From Bugula neritina (taxonomy: Eukaryota > Bryozoa > Gymnolaemata > Cheilostomatida > Bugulidae): DNA of 64,000 nucleotides. A program made the translations under genes and the position numbers. The DNA lies in assembly GCA_964035545.1 (NCBI GenBank), contig OZ037766.1, positions 8,255,722 to 8,319,721 of the forward strand, written 5' to 3'. Positions 1 through 13,100 of the stretch are shown in pieces. The notes beneath the pieces are model-generated. The model worked only from the letters and a program-made list of their open reading frames with translations. It made no database searches and was not told the DNA's origin. The first letter of the stretch is position 1; each line of letters opens with the position of its first letter.

Positions 1-392
1 CTAAGATTCATGAGTATGTGATATGCTTTCTGATTTGTTCAACACATTTCTGCACCTACATATCATTAAAATTTTTAAATTCTTCAATGGCATTTAATTG
101 GAAGTTTGTTTGAAACTGCTGTGTATTAATATAAAGACTTTTAAGCAAGGTTCTCAGTGCAATTCCTAAACAAAATCTATAGCTAATAGAAAAAATAATA
201 TTTTTAAGAATATTAGGTTTTCCCTACATCAATTGTTGTGTTTCTGTGGTTGATTAGATTCATAAACATAGATATCTCTACAACCCCTAGTATCTGCGTT
301 TTTTATGTTGATCAGCAAACTCTAACATTTTGTGTTCTAGCTCTAAAGGAAATTTTGGTGAGGATACAATGTAAAGCTTCAATCTTATTAGA
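1..392. other. upstream flank, no gene seen
   Basis: AT-rich DNA upstream of the first coding exon of the DBB adaptor gene. I see no convincing exon, RNA gene or repeat. It probably holds that gene's 5' UTR and promoter, but no core promoter element is clear enough to name. Confidence 0.4.
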
Positions 393-3300
393 ATGGCAAC
401 TAATTCTGATGAACAAGATGGTGAGTGTATCCCAACTTCTTATAAGAGTGCATAGCTTTATATAATATATTTTCAACAAAAATAATCAAATAGTCTTATA
501 AGTTAAGCACTTTAAAAATGCTATGGGCACTTTAGATAAAGTATAATTCTATAATACTTATTTTATCTTAAACTCATTGTAACTAGAATTATCTACTCTG
601 TAAGTGTATTTTGCAAAGTTTTGTTACTTTAAAAGAGCTATAGAAAATTTATTTAATTTATTGTAAATAATATCCAACAGTTGAATGTTGGGTAGAAATT
701 TAATAGCAATTTATTTCTTTTTTATTATTTGTATCATTTAATTACTCTATTTATTTGAATAGCCTACATTTTTGTGCCATATTTTTTATCTTCTAAGTTG
801 TTGGAAACTGTCATTGAATCATGTATGTTTGAGCGGGACTAGCACAACTTATTGCTGGCTATTTTATATATAACTTTGATTAGCTGTTCACATTGTTTTG
901 CCTGTTTATTCTATCATACACTGAATTGCTGTGGTCGTACTTTTCTATAATGTGTTGTGTTTACAGTCAGTCAAATTGACATCTGGTGTAATAGTGATGC
1001 AACTAGTACAGTCAGTCGGTTTACGGAACTTCTCTCGAGGATATTTACTAATCCCATAAATCAGCATGAAATAGAAAGTCTGTCGGACAATAGTAATTGT
1101 AAGTATTATTTCCCAATCTGATTTTGATTGAAATTTAATGTATGGGAGCACATATTATATGCTATGTTGAAATAAATTTGTCTAAAAGTAAAACAACAAA
1201 CATAATTGTACAAGTTTTTAAATTGTCTTTTAGATTTTGGATGTAATGGAACCATTGTGGTAGTGGTGACGCCTGAAACACTGCGTATGCTTCAGAGTAC
1301 AGCTCTTGCTTATGGTCGTCTCATTTCCAACTGTAAGGAGAGATACTATATCGATGAATATGAGTTGCTGGCCGCAGATCACAACACTAGAGTGACGCTG
1401 TTTGGAGCAGAGAATGCATGCGTCTGGAATAAAGTAGAAGTCAATGATAGTAGTGTTAAGAAAATATCACAAGTTTCTCTCAAACAGGGCATGCCCAGTT
1501 CAAAAGGAAGTGAGTAGTTTCAACCATTCTGGTGGTATCTTTCAAAGCAAAGTAGTAATAGCTTATACTTGTCAACTCACATTCTATCTCCCTTTTACTC
1601 AACAGAACCTACAAGGAATAGCAAAGGCAGAGGAAACATAAAAGGTCTCTTCACAGTTATCCCAAATGAGTTTTATTGTGATTCAGTAAGTTGTCTTCTA
1701 TTTTCTCATATAAAATCGTTTAGCACAATGTTTTTAACACAAGGTATATACTTTTATTTCAAAGTTTTGTTCCCGATTTTTTGCAAAACATCATGAGCAA
1801 CCTGTTATAGATAATGATCCGTTTAGAATTTAAGTAATCACTATGTTCCGTACTGCGTATGATTTTTTATTGTGAGAAGCTTGCTATTTGATAAATTTGT
1901 GCTCCTGTATAAGATGGTTGTTGCAATAAACTCGGTTTTTATGGTTCTTATTATTCACAATAAATTGCAGTTTAGTATTTTGAATTGTTATTCAGTTGAG
2001 GAGAGAAAGAGTTGAAGATGGCGTCATAGTGATTGATGCATCAGTGTATGAAGGTTCCGGAGTGTCATGGCCCTACTCTGGTAACCAAGTTTCTGCCAAC
2101 CTGGTCAACAATGCGGACAAGTCAGAGAACTTTAGCTTGGAGTTAACCACAGTGGTGCCGGCTAAAGTATTCAAATTCAAACTTCCTGGTATAACATACA
2201 GTTGTTTATTCACTAATCAACTTATACATGAAACACAATCAAAACCAATTTTGATAAATTATATCAAGTTGGTTTATTAATACTGTATGTCCTTACTTGA
2301 GATTAATATGCTGTGCACACTTGTGTATGTAGCGTAATTTTATATAAAGATTTGTTCTCTAGTTAGCGGTATTCACAGTGCATTAATCAAACAATGCAGA
2401 TAAAAGCTACTCTTTCCACTTTGCTAAGTGCTGGTTATGTCAGCCCACTGTTGACTTAATAGTATAGCATTGGGCCTTTGGTGTCTTCATTTACTCATTG
2501 TTTAAGGTACTTACACAATAGGAATGCCTAATTTTAATATTATGAAACTATGTTGTGCAGTCTTGCTTCAGTTCATTCAAATGTTGCTTACATGGAATGA
2601 AATGGGAATACAGTGCACATGACTGACACCCACGCCTACATACGTGTTCATACTGCGTGTGTGTTTGGAGTAGTGTACACACCAGTTCACATATTTTAAA
2701 GTTTCAGCATATATTGTATTTAGCATTATGAGCTATGCCTTGGTATAAAGCCTTTTGAGTTTTGTTTACACTTTAAATTGTTTATTTTGAAGAAAATTAC
2801 TCAGATTTGTAATATTTGAAAAACAAATGCAAAACTTTAATGTGATTAGAATATTTTTTGTTGACTAAACAATATTTGATGTTTAACTAACAGGGCAATT
2901 TATTATTCACCCTAGCTAGTAAAATGTTTGGTTTTACAATAATCAATTGCTGAGGTCATTGTCTGTGTTTTTGACATTAACTATTAATTGTTAGATGCTC
3001 CTTTGCAAACACTTAGTTATATGTTTTGGTCTGTTTGTTTTTATCTGCATCTTGTATTACTTTCATATCATTTCTAGGGATCTTCCTTATATTTGTCAAT
3101 GTTTAAAGTAACTGTTATAAGTGTACATTATTTATACTCATAATTTCATTATTAGGTTGTGTGTAATAATCTTGAGTGTTATTGTAGATGATCTTAAAGC
3201 TTCATCATATATGATAATTGTTAGAGACGGGAATACTTCTCAGTCCTATAAACTAGGTACACATCTATTCACATCATATTTTTTGTTTGCATTTATGAGC

Positions 3301-6300
3301 TAATTATTTGTCTACAGTTTTTAGCTGGGCTAGAGTATTATTCTGTCACATTATCTGAATGATACAAATCTACCAAATATGGACCAATTGCTGTAAATTA
3401 TTATTCTAGAATCTTCTGTTGATATCTATTAGCAAAGAGCTTTTGCAATATTAATCTGCAGAACAATTTCTATGATAATCAGCAGGTGGTTTGGTTCTGT
3501 AGGTAGCAGAAGTGTTAAGATAAAGCAGCACACAGCTCCCATAAATAGTGATCTGTTTTCTGAAGAAAATTTGACAGCTCTGACCAGTGTTCCTGACCTG
3601 TCAACAGAAGAACATTGTCGTAATGCTGACAAAAAGCTCTGTGATTTCTATGATAAATCTCAGCTGCCATTAAAGTTACCCCAATATCTTGGTTAGTATA
3701 ATAAAATATGCACGTGTCTTTATAGTCTTATATCAAAAGCTGATACTTCTGTTCTCTCTAGAACTGTTTTATTGAGACATATAAATATTTATCTATTTAT
3801 TGATTATTGACTGCTAAATGGTAGTGTTATGTTGCTAATAATTTTCAGGACAAAAGTGCCCAACACTGCTGCATGTTGCTTGCTATTATGGGTTTGAAAA
3901 CCTACTGATGAGGATATTGGACTCTTTCTGTTCCCTGCACTCTTTGCACAACATTGTCAATGTTGATAATCTAAAACCTGAGGCTATAGCTCGGAAAAAT
4001 GGGCATATGGTGTTGGCAGATTCACTACATGAGCAACTGGTAATAAAGCAATATTTATTTTATTGTGGTTAGTAATTTGATTTATTTTGATTCATATACT
4101 GGAGTAAGTTAAACACTTTTTTAACTGTAGGTATATCATAATTATAAAAATGAGTGCTTTTTTATTTATATACTTAGACAATAGTTCTGCCCTTAGTTTT
4201 GCTAATGTTTTTAAATAAAATATGTATAAAGATTTAAGAGCTTACAAGACCTTTTTTGATGAATCATCTAAATTATGTTTTGCAAATGAAGATTATGTAC
4301 TTTATTTTCAATTCCAATTAATTTATATATAAAAATAGTAATGAATTTAATTAAATTGAATCTGGTAGACAGAAATATTAAAAAATCTAGTGAAAAGTTT
4401 TACTCGAAATGATTTGTTAGTGTAACTACAAGAAAGAATAAGATTTTTATTATATAACTGCTAACATAGTCAGTACCAAAGTTTATAGATTTGCTATTAA
4501 TTCTGCTTGAGTCAAAATTTATGTGAACCCAACTTTCTCGGCTGAAATAAAAACTTTTATGCCTGCTTATAAGCTTCAGGAACTGAGTGGTTTGTAAGCT
4601 CTTTGCTGCGTGTGGTACTAGGTTTAATCTAATCTAATCAAGAAATTTTATACTTAGTACCATGTGTTTATACTTAATGTCTTTGCAATACAATTGAAAT
4701 GTAAACAATACTTACTGCTGTTATCTCTTTAAGGAAATTCAGAATTTATACATGGAACATGCCCCAGAGAAGGGTGAGTAACTGGTATTGTTCTTTACTC
4801 TCACCAATGCAGTCTGTGTGCAATTTTCTCCTTTTTCTACATATTGTATGGTTAATTAAGAATTTTAATGTTAAAACAATGTTGGTACTTGAAATTGCAT
4901 ACTAAGCTGTTGTTTTTAGCTTTAGTTCGTCGCAATGAATTCCATTATTATTGGATTTTTTTGTGGTTTGTGAAGTTTTTATTGCACTTGAGCAGTTGTG
5001 TTAAATGCCTGACAGTAGTTAAACCTGAAACTTATAGCATGCAAGGCAAATGCACCTTCTTGTAATAGTTCTAAGTTGAGATTCTGTTGAAGCAAATTGT
5101 TTTCACAAAGAAAATAAATTGTTATAAATTTTTAGACAAATCCATGTTTCGTCATTCTGGTTTGTAAAGTTTTTTTATCAATTATTGCATGTGCAGGTGC
5201 TGTAGTTGCATGTCACAATGGCTATGTCTTTGCTACCCGGTGTTAGGGCACTTGCCTTTCTAATGCATGTTGTTTACTTCTTGAATCCACTGGCAATTAG
5301 TGTTAGTAGCCTATTTGAAGAGGCGTGCTTCATACTCGGGTAGTGCTACTACTCTACACTCCCAGTGCATATACCCTTCCTTGCTAATGCTTCACCCATT
5401 ACTATGTTTAATTTTTAGCCAAAGCTACAGAGTTTCACGATATCTACTGTACAGTGTCATTTGACTCTAATTACTCTTCAGGTAGTACTCCGCTACTTTT
5501 TTATATAAAAATCACTAATCTTCTGCCGCTGATCTAGTAGATGCTAAATTTAAACATTCTTTTGAGGATTTAGTATTTACAATACTTCTCAATTTCATTT
5601 TTTGAAAAATTTATGAAACTATATAATGCATACAGCAATATCTTTGTGGTACTGAAGTTGTAGCTAGTTCACTTTGCTATCAGGCCAATCCATATTAGAT
5701 TAATAGTCAAAAAGTTCTCTTTTATAATAAACTGGTGATTTTTTGAGAGCACTTTTAATTAAATGCCTCTTTGATCACCCTGCTGGTTATATGTGTAAAT
5801 GACACAGGATTCAAACAAGTAGGAAAACCAATATGGTCTTCTTTGTAAATTTAGACACATTTGTTACTATTCAAATGATACATGATTTGTCTTACATGCT
5901 TCAAATTGTGTTCAAGAGAAGATGAAAAGAAAAACTTAGCAAGGCATACTGGGTAGTCTGGAATATGGTGTGGGCGAGTTTTTAAACTATACAACTATGA
6001 AACCTTAAGCTTGGTGTAAGAATTTTAAAATGGTGCCGGACGAATTTTAAATATAAATATCAGTGTGGTGTGGCTGGTGTTAGTAATTCTAATGAAACCT
6101 CTGGAGAAAAACATTACAAAGTCATAGGCCTGTCAGTTTCTTTGTTACTTTTACCAACTCAATGTTTAAAAACCATGATTTTGTGGCTATACTAGACACT
6201 GACCATTGTTAAATAAGTTGCCTTTTATGCATGCCTAGTGCTTTTGCAGACATGTGTATGTTGTTTGTCATTTATTTTTGTTACCAAGTGGTCTCATAGC

Positions 6301-9164
6301 AGGCTGAATCAAAAGTATTTCCTGCTCCTAAAAAGGAAGTTTTGTTACTATGAATTGCAATATCAAAGCTTCTTCAGTCGTTGTGTTCTATATTTTAAAT
6401 GCAATCTATGAAAACAATAGCTAATAAATAGAAGGTTATATGATTTTATTAAAGATTAGTATCTAAATAGTTTAATTTTTTGTAGGCATAGTTTATGTGT
6501 ATGGCGCGGTGGTGGATGGCGATCAATCTGAAGGTTTGTTTTGATACTTATAGCTGCTACTAGTTTTAGTCATGTACCAGCAGCAACTAATTTTAATTGC
6601 TTTATTTTAAATTAAACTCATGTAATTTAACCAAAGTTATGTGTAGCTATATGTCATTTAAAAAGAAACTTTCTACAGCAAGTCCAATTTAATTATATTA
6701 TAGTGGAATATTTTATATTTGTAAATATTTTAGCGTATTGCTTATAATAGGTCATTTCATAACAAATATTTACCGTTGAACAATTTTAATTGTTTCAATT
6801 CATTTTACTGTGCACTTACACTAAATGTAGATGACGATGTTATATACTCTGAAGCGGAAAGCAAGGAGAGTTTAGAAAGGCGGACTTCTCTATCTGCACT
6901 GCTTCACACTCCTCGTGTGGCACGTGATGATCATGATCTAAGGAGCCAAACCCTTCCCGGTATGGTTGTTTACATATATTAAACAAGTGATAACCATTAT
7001 GCATGGTGTGCTATCTGGCGCGTGCCAATGTCTATACTTTTATTGAGATTATTCATTTTCAGTCAATGCTAGACTACCAACTTATGAAAATGAAGGGCTA
7101 TATTTGAACGGAAATCATGCAGCAGACTTACCTGAACAAAACCTGCGTGACTGGACCAAGAAAATGCAGTCATTTAGAAATCTAAAACTTGAAGAAAGAT
7201 TGGAGGTACATGATGTCTATTTCATTATATGGATAGAATGAGTTCACGCAATGGTTCTAACTGGAGATGTCAGGCTTTATTAGAGTAGTGTCTTTGTATG
7301 TTGTGGCGCTGGTTTGAGTTTAACTCAAGTAAAGTTGTTAATATTGTACTATCACATATTACACATATTGGCAGTTTCCATTCAGAAAAAAAATAATTGC
7401 ACCCTATTCAATTGAGATTTTCAATCTTTGGTTCCATGAGGACGCAACCATGGTCATGGAAAATAACTTCACGTGCTCTATTTTCATAACAAAATATTGA
7501 ACAATACCATTTCTTGGATACTGATTAAAAGATTTTGCAAAAAAAATTTTGAATGTTTTTAATATGTAACTTTTTATATATAATTATAAAAGATGTAAGA
7601 TTTACCTGATCTACTTAGTACAAAAATATGTGCACCTGAAATTTTTTTTTTAGTATGGTAGGGTCAATGCTTCCTTAGATCAAGTTATGGTGGTTAAAGA
7701 ATACTTTCTTTTGTGTATGTTTGCTTATGTGCATTGTAGAGTATAATAAGTATACAGTGTATACAAATTATTATGGTTATATAGAATCAGTGCATTTAGA
7801 CTTTCTAAAGATATAAAAGGGTGCACAAATTAAAGTGAAGTAACTTTATCATTTTTAGAACCAGCAAGTCTTTCTGATCCTAAAAAATAAATATTTTTGT
7901 ATATAAAAGGCACAGTTGCTTTATGTACTATGTAACCAGAATGCTATAAGAAATGAGTCTAATTTGGAGAGCTGAACATTTCTTTAATTTTTACAGCTAT
8001 TAGGTTCTGTCTCCTTTAATTATGTGGTTATATATATTATCATTATAACTTTCTATACTGCTATACTAATCTAAGATTAACACCAAGTTTTTGTATTTTT
8101 AAGCTTTTGGATATTATATTGATGTAAAACTACAATTTACTACTTTGAAAAGCAGAATTTCTTGTAAATTCATCATAATTTAGTAACTTAATGTTACTTT
8201 TGTTTTTTTTATTTGATTGCAGTGACATTTGTTTATTGTCTAATTTAATCTAAAGTGACATACTTCTGTTTTACTTTGAAGTGTCAAAGAAAACTAGTGG
8301 CTGAGCAAAAAGCCGTAATAAAGAAACATGGACAGGTGAGTAGCCCTTTATAATGAGAGTTTCCTTAATGATGATTCTCTTATCTCTAATTTTATTAGCA
8401 TTATAATTTTTTGTGTTAGACACTTTCGTCACAAAGTAGTAGTGCTCACTGAACTATTCATGTGAAAGTTGGGAGAACCTTGGTCTAATACTTGCTCTGT
8501 GTTAGCTTATGACTAGTGCATAATTCAGACAGCTTCTTGAATTTTAAATTAAAATATGTTCATTATATAGATTGGCAACATTTGTCCAAGAAAAACTTGT
8601 TTGTCAACAACTTATTTCAGCTCATACAGCAAACGGGGCGTAAACAAATTTTTGTAGATAAATCTTGAATAAAGTACTTGTGACTCCTAATGCTGCTAGA
8701 TTTATACTAATGCTATTCTAGAAAATAAGCAATTATTAGTAGAACATTCCAGAATACCGAATTTATGGCAACTTCAGCTTGTGCCAGACCTGTACATTTG
8801 AGGCATATGCTATAAACAATGTGGTATTAGCGGCTACTGCTATTAAATAAATCAGAAGTTTGACACCTTGTAGCTTCCTCCTCCTCCCATTCCCTCTCGT
8901 CCTGCGACACTCGATATGACCAACTCTACCAAAGTGAAAAAACTACCAGCACCGCCTCCTGGATCTAAAAACGGATGTCCAGTACCTAGACCAAGAAGAC
9001 AGCTTTCAAAAGAAAATGGTCTTAGCAACATGAAATCTCCTTCTCCTGATTATGTGGAGCCCATTAGTACAGTCCCTCTATCTCCTGCATCTACTAGTTC
9101 TACTCCTCGTTCTCTCAGCTTTGATACCCCACCTGTGGTTCTTCCAAGACAAACTAGGCCATGA
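393..9164 (+). CDS. TIR-like/DBB/ankyrin adaptor of the BCAP-BANK1-Dof family
   Basis: Fifteen exons join in phase: 393-420, 967-1098, 1234-1509, 1606-1685, 1996-2188, 3188-3256, 3503-3691, 3849-4039, 4734-4773, 5419-5481, 6486-6533, 6831-6959, 7063-7205, 8282-8335 and 8874-9164, giving 641 residues. The order is a TIR-like region (about residues 10-150, with beta strands such as TIVVVVTPE), a DBB domain (about 172-285), an ankyrin-type segment (about 324-385, PTLLHVACYYGFENLL), a charged helical stretch, and a proline-rich tail (PAPPP). Relatives are cytoplasmic scaffolds that link receptors to kinases (BCAP and BANK1 in lymphocytes, Dof in fly FGF signalling). Tyrosines in YENE, YLNG, YSEA and YVEP contexts could be SH2 docking sites; two fit the Grb2 pattern YxN. 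I found no YxxM PI3-kinase motif. The start is the first ATG of a short exon whose splice phase fits. The family call rests on remembered domain order; exon structure is the firmer part. Confidence 0.8.
5205..5400 (+). repeat. possible decayed tRNA-derived SINE
   Basis: Inside intron 9 of the adaptor gene, a stretch resembles the A-box/B-box layout of a tRNA: GGTGTTAGGGCACTTGCC, then TTCTTGAATCC about 35 bases later. It resembles the head of the clearer SINE near 20.05 kb in layout only. It is too diverged to be certain. Confidence 0.22.
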
Positions 9165-10155
9165 GGCATAGTATTTCTAATGTTGTACCATCATATAAGC
9201 CTATAATATAGCTTTGTGTATGTTGAACAAGTCTTAGATTTGTGTTCAAAGTGTATAATATATTTATATCTAAATATTTTTATATTGATTTATTAACAAC
9301 ATTTAAATATAGAATGTAATTAAAATTAATCATTGCTTCTTTCAGCAAAATGATGAAATGAAGTTTTGCCAATATTTAGTTTTTCACCACTTGTATCCTG
9401 GCTAACATAAATCTACGCTTTGTGTTTTATTATTTACAAAATTGTTTAGCATATTTCTTACAATGGGTACAATGTATATAATTTGTTACACATGGTTCTT
9501 TTACTGCTAAAACAATCTTAAAACTTGTCATGTTTCATATGCTGTATATTATTTTCACAATTTTTTACTTTTTGCTAGGAATTATTATTAATTAAAAATT
9601 ACCTGAATGCTTTATAACAATCATTGTCAATGTCCAGAAAAATTTAAACTTCAAAAGAATATGTTGGTTTTCAACTTTTTATTCTATATAGTCATTTATT
9701 AACTATAAATATTACTTAGTAGTAAAATATAAATGCTGATAACATTTTAATTATATATCTACTATAAAATATTTTATTTGAATTAAAAAATGGGAAAATC
9801 AATTATGTCATCATAAACTAAAATAGATGTTTCAAACAGTATTAGAAATAAATTGCATACTAAAATATATTAGATATGTTATTATGATGAGATGTAAAGT
9901 TCTCTAATAAAAATAATAGGATGCGAGTGAGCTCTAGATAAAAATGCTGCTTTAAAAAATCAAGCATCAGAAAAAGTTATGTAAAAGCGGTTAATAAAAA
10001 GTCTTTGTAAGATGTTATGCAGTTTGTGATTGAGAAATATTCGATGATTGAAATTTATTTGAAATAAAATTGTTAATATGAGGTAAAATTGAGCATAAAA
10101 AGTTCACCAGTCAGAGCACAAACTATTATCATTTATGATGTTTTATACTTGTCAC
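9165..10155. other. convergent intergenic region
   Basis: About 1 kb of AT-rich DNA between the stop codons of the adaptor gene (plus) and the ankyrin-caspase (minus). It presumably holds both 3' UTRs and polyadenylation sites. No further gene is visible. Confidence 0.5.
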
Positions 10156-13100
10156 TCACTTGCTTAAGTAGCAACTTTCAAAGTTTGTGAAGCAAACGGG
10201 AGGCGTTGGGACCGTCTCGTCTATTTCAAGCCACACAGTTTTGCTGTCTTTGTTTACTGAATAGCAGAAGTTCATATACTGTGTAAACGATGAGGATTCT
10301 CTCACAATGCTCGACACATCAGTTAGAAGTTCAAGTAACTTCACATTCGGTAACGGAGCATTGGCTAAGGCACCATTTCCTATCTCTTTGTCGTCCAAAG
10401 ATGTTGCTTCTGTTGCACCATGTTCAGATAAAATTTGATCATTCACTGATGTAACATCCTGTTTGTCCACATCCACAATATCTTGAGGAGTGTTACCATC
10501 GCTCATACTGTCTTTCTTTAGACTTGCCATATCAGTGACAGAACTTTCATTGGAGGTGACATTTTCTTCCACTACTGTCAGCATAGTCTCTTGTCTTGTT
10601 TGAAGATGGCTATCTTGGTTAATATGATATCTGTACAGATTTCTCAGGTGTTCTCTCATTGCCTTAAACATTTCACCTCGTTTGGACCTACAAAAACAAT
10701 AGTGGCGTCAATAGAAAGCCTAAATGAAATACTGAATCGAAGACATACAATAACTCATCATCAGTCACAAATGACCTCATGAATTATTTTGATATAGCCT
10801 TCTTACCTGCTGTCCGGCATTGTAGAGAAACAAACATAGCTGTTGAGAGATAAGTTTAAGCTTGGCATTGCTTTACGATTCCACTCCAACTCCAACTCTT
10901 CTAAAGACAGCTCGTCTTTCGTGACATTAAAACCAGAGTATGGCTCCATTTCAAACAGTTCATTACATTCCCAGTTCTGTTTTGTTCTGTTTTTCCGAGC
11001 AATGTTTCCACGACAGAATCCCAACAAGAAAAGCTTGAAATATACCAACAAAATTTACGTAGATCATATCAAACATTTAACAGAACCCAAACTGTATCAG
11101 ACATAGAATAGACATAAGAAAATTTTAAAAAATATGTTAGCAAATTTGCCAGGAATTCTTATGAGTGAAAGTTTGTACCATTATGTAGGTTACCTTGACA
11201 GTTTCTTCTGGCAGACTTGTGTTTAATGTATCAAAAAGACTCTGGACGCTGCACACACTACCATCATCGCCACAGATATTACCCTTCGAATCTCCATGTG
11301 ACATAATAGCCAAGGCTACCATTGTGCCATGAGTTGGCAACTCGCCAAATGCCTTCACTCTGTTAATCATCTCCGCTGCCGAAAGATCGACAGCAATTTC
11401 TACCTGTACAAAAAATTATATATTTCCTAATACCATTTAACTACGTTTTATGTGAAAAAATAGCATGTACTAATAAAAAGGTTTAAATCCTTGCAGCACC
11501 ATCTTACTTAGCAGAGTGAAATAAGCTCTTACTCACAACACTACCAGCCTAATCCTAAAAATGGAAAGTTGGATAGTGAGCTTACCAAAACACACTATAC
11601 AATGAACCACTCAAACCCATACAAATTGATGAGCACTTTCAGCTGTGCTTACATCTAAAGCACCTAAAGAAAAAAAGCCAAGCCTTTTGGGGGATAGAAA
11701 TATATTATTTTTCTGTTTTTCTTAGCTATCTGTTATGTGATAAAGAAAATAACTTGTGGAATGAACTCTTAGTAAGTTCTCTATCCAGTCTTCCATTTGT
11801 ATAGTTGGCCGATAGATACTGCTAAGAAAATTGTGCTACAAGAGTTCAAACTCAAAAATTGGCATGCTATTTCACACACATTTATTGTTTTCGTCGATTC
11901 AGCATAAAATTTCAATTAGATGGCAACATGATTTTGTTATTTTTTTATCGCAACAAGCATAACGTGTTACAAGTAAATAAATATGTCAGATAAGGTTTTA
12001 TTATACTCATGTTTCTATTATTGAATGAATTACCGAAAAGCCCAATTGAGTTTCCAACACAATAGATGCATCTTTTAGCTCCTTTTCATAATCAGATCTA
12101 TCTTTACTATTGCATATCACTAGCGCTTTCCTTTTGTCCCTTTTAGTTATTAGTAAATGATTCATTGCAGAGGAGATAGTACTTTCATCAGCTTGAAGTT
12201 GACGACCATAGGTAGAATTTATAGAAAGGCTTTTGACATCTGATCTCCTCAGCAATCGAGCTAATACAGAGTTAACATCTTCTTCAGAGTGCAGTTGAAT
12301 CACACCATCATCCTGACAACTGAATAAACACATCAGATAGAGGTAACAGCTGAGTTAAACCTATTAGGTACAAATTCATAAAAAGCAATCAGTCGAAAGA
12401 ACAAAGTTCTCAACTTTAACTAAAGCTAAGTCCTACTGAATACGTAAATGCCTTATGAGTCAGTTGCACAGCCTAAGAATGTAGTCATTATTAAAAACTT
12501 ACAACAGTTGTCAAAACCCAGCAGAACAAACAGAACACAAGCAAAACTCTATACCTAATATATCGCTTAAAAAATAAATTATCCTGAAAAATTTTAAAAT
12601 CAGTATTAGATAGAATAAAAAATAATATAACATGGAGAATATGTAACCTTGGCTTGTCCATGTGAACTGTAACCATCATATAGTCTGGATTTGGTGGAAT
12701 CAGGCATTTTTTATGTTCATCTGAATCAGACGTACAAAATATCACTGCCTAAAACAGATGTCAGTAAAAGTAACTTTACTTGTGATTAGAACTATGTAAT
12801 AGCAACTTAACTGGTATTTAGGCAAATAAAAAAGCAATACAAACAGAAAAGTAGATGTTATCATGAATAAACACCTTGGGTTGCCCACGCAGGTTTTCAA
12901 TTTCTTCAGCCTTCATACACTCCATTTTAGGAAGAGATAATCCTTGCGTCCCAAGAAGTAAAATTTCTGCTTTAGCAGAAAACTCATTGATGGCATAATG
13001 CATGATTTTCCAAGTTTGGCTTCGGTCACCTTCTGCTATGGTTGGTGGATTGATGGTGTCAACAAGAAAGCCTGAAAAATGAGCTTGATAAACATATGTA

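Noticed and set aside
12540-12590. Possible 29-base micro-exon between caspase exons 2 and 3
   Set aside because: It has splice-like borders, but including it breaks the frame of the caspase p20 exon.
12491-12647. Hydrophobic extension of the second caspase exon resembling a membrane helix (VLLVFCLFCWVL)
   Set aside because: A GT donor at 12647 joins directly in phase to the exon at 12319, giving continuous caspase-family sequence; the extension is intron.
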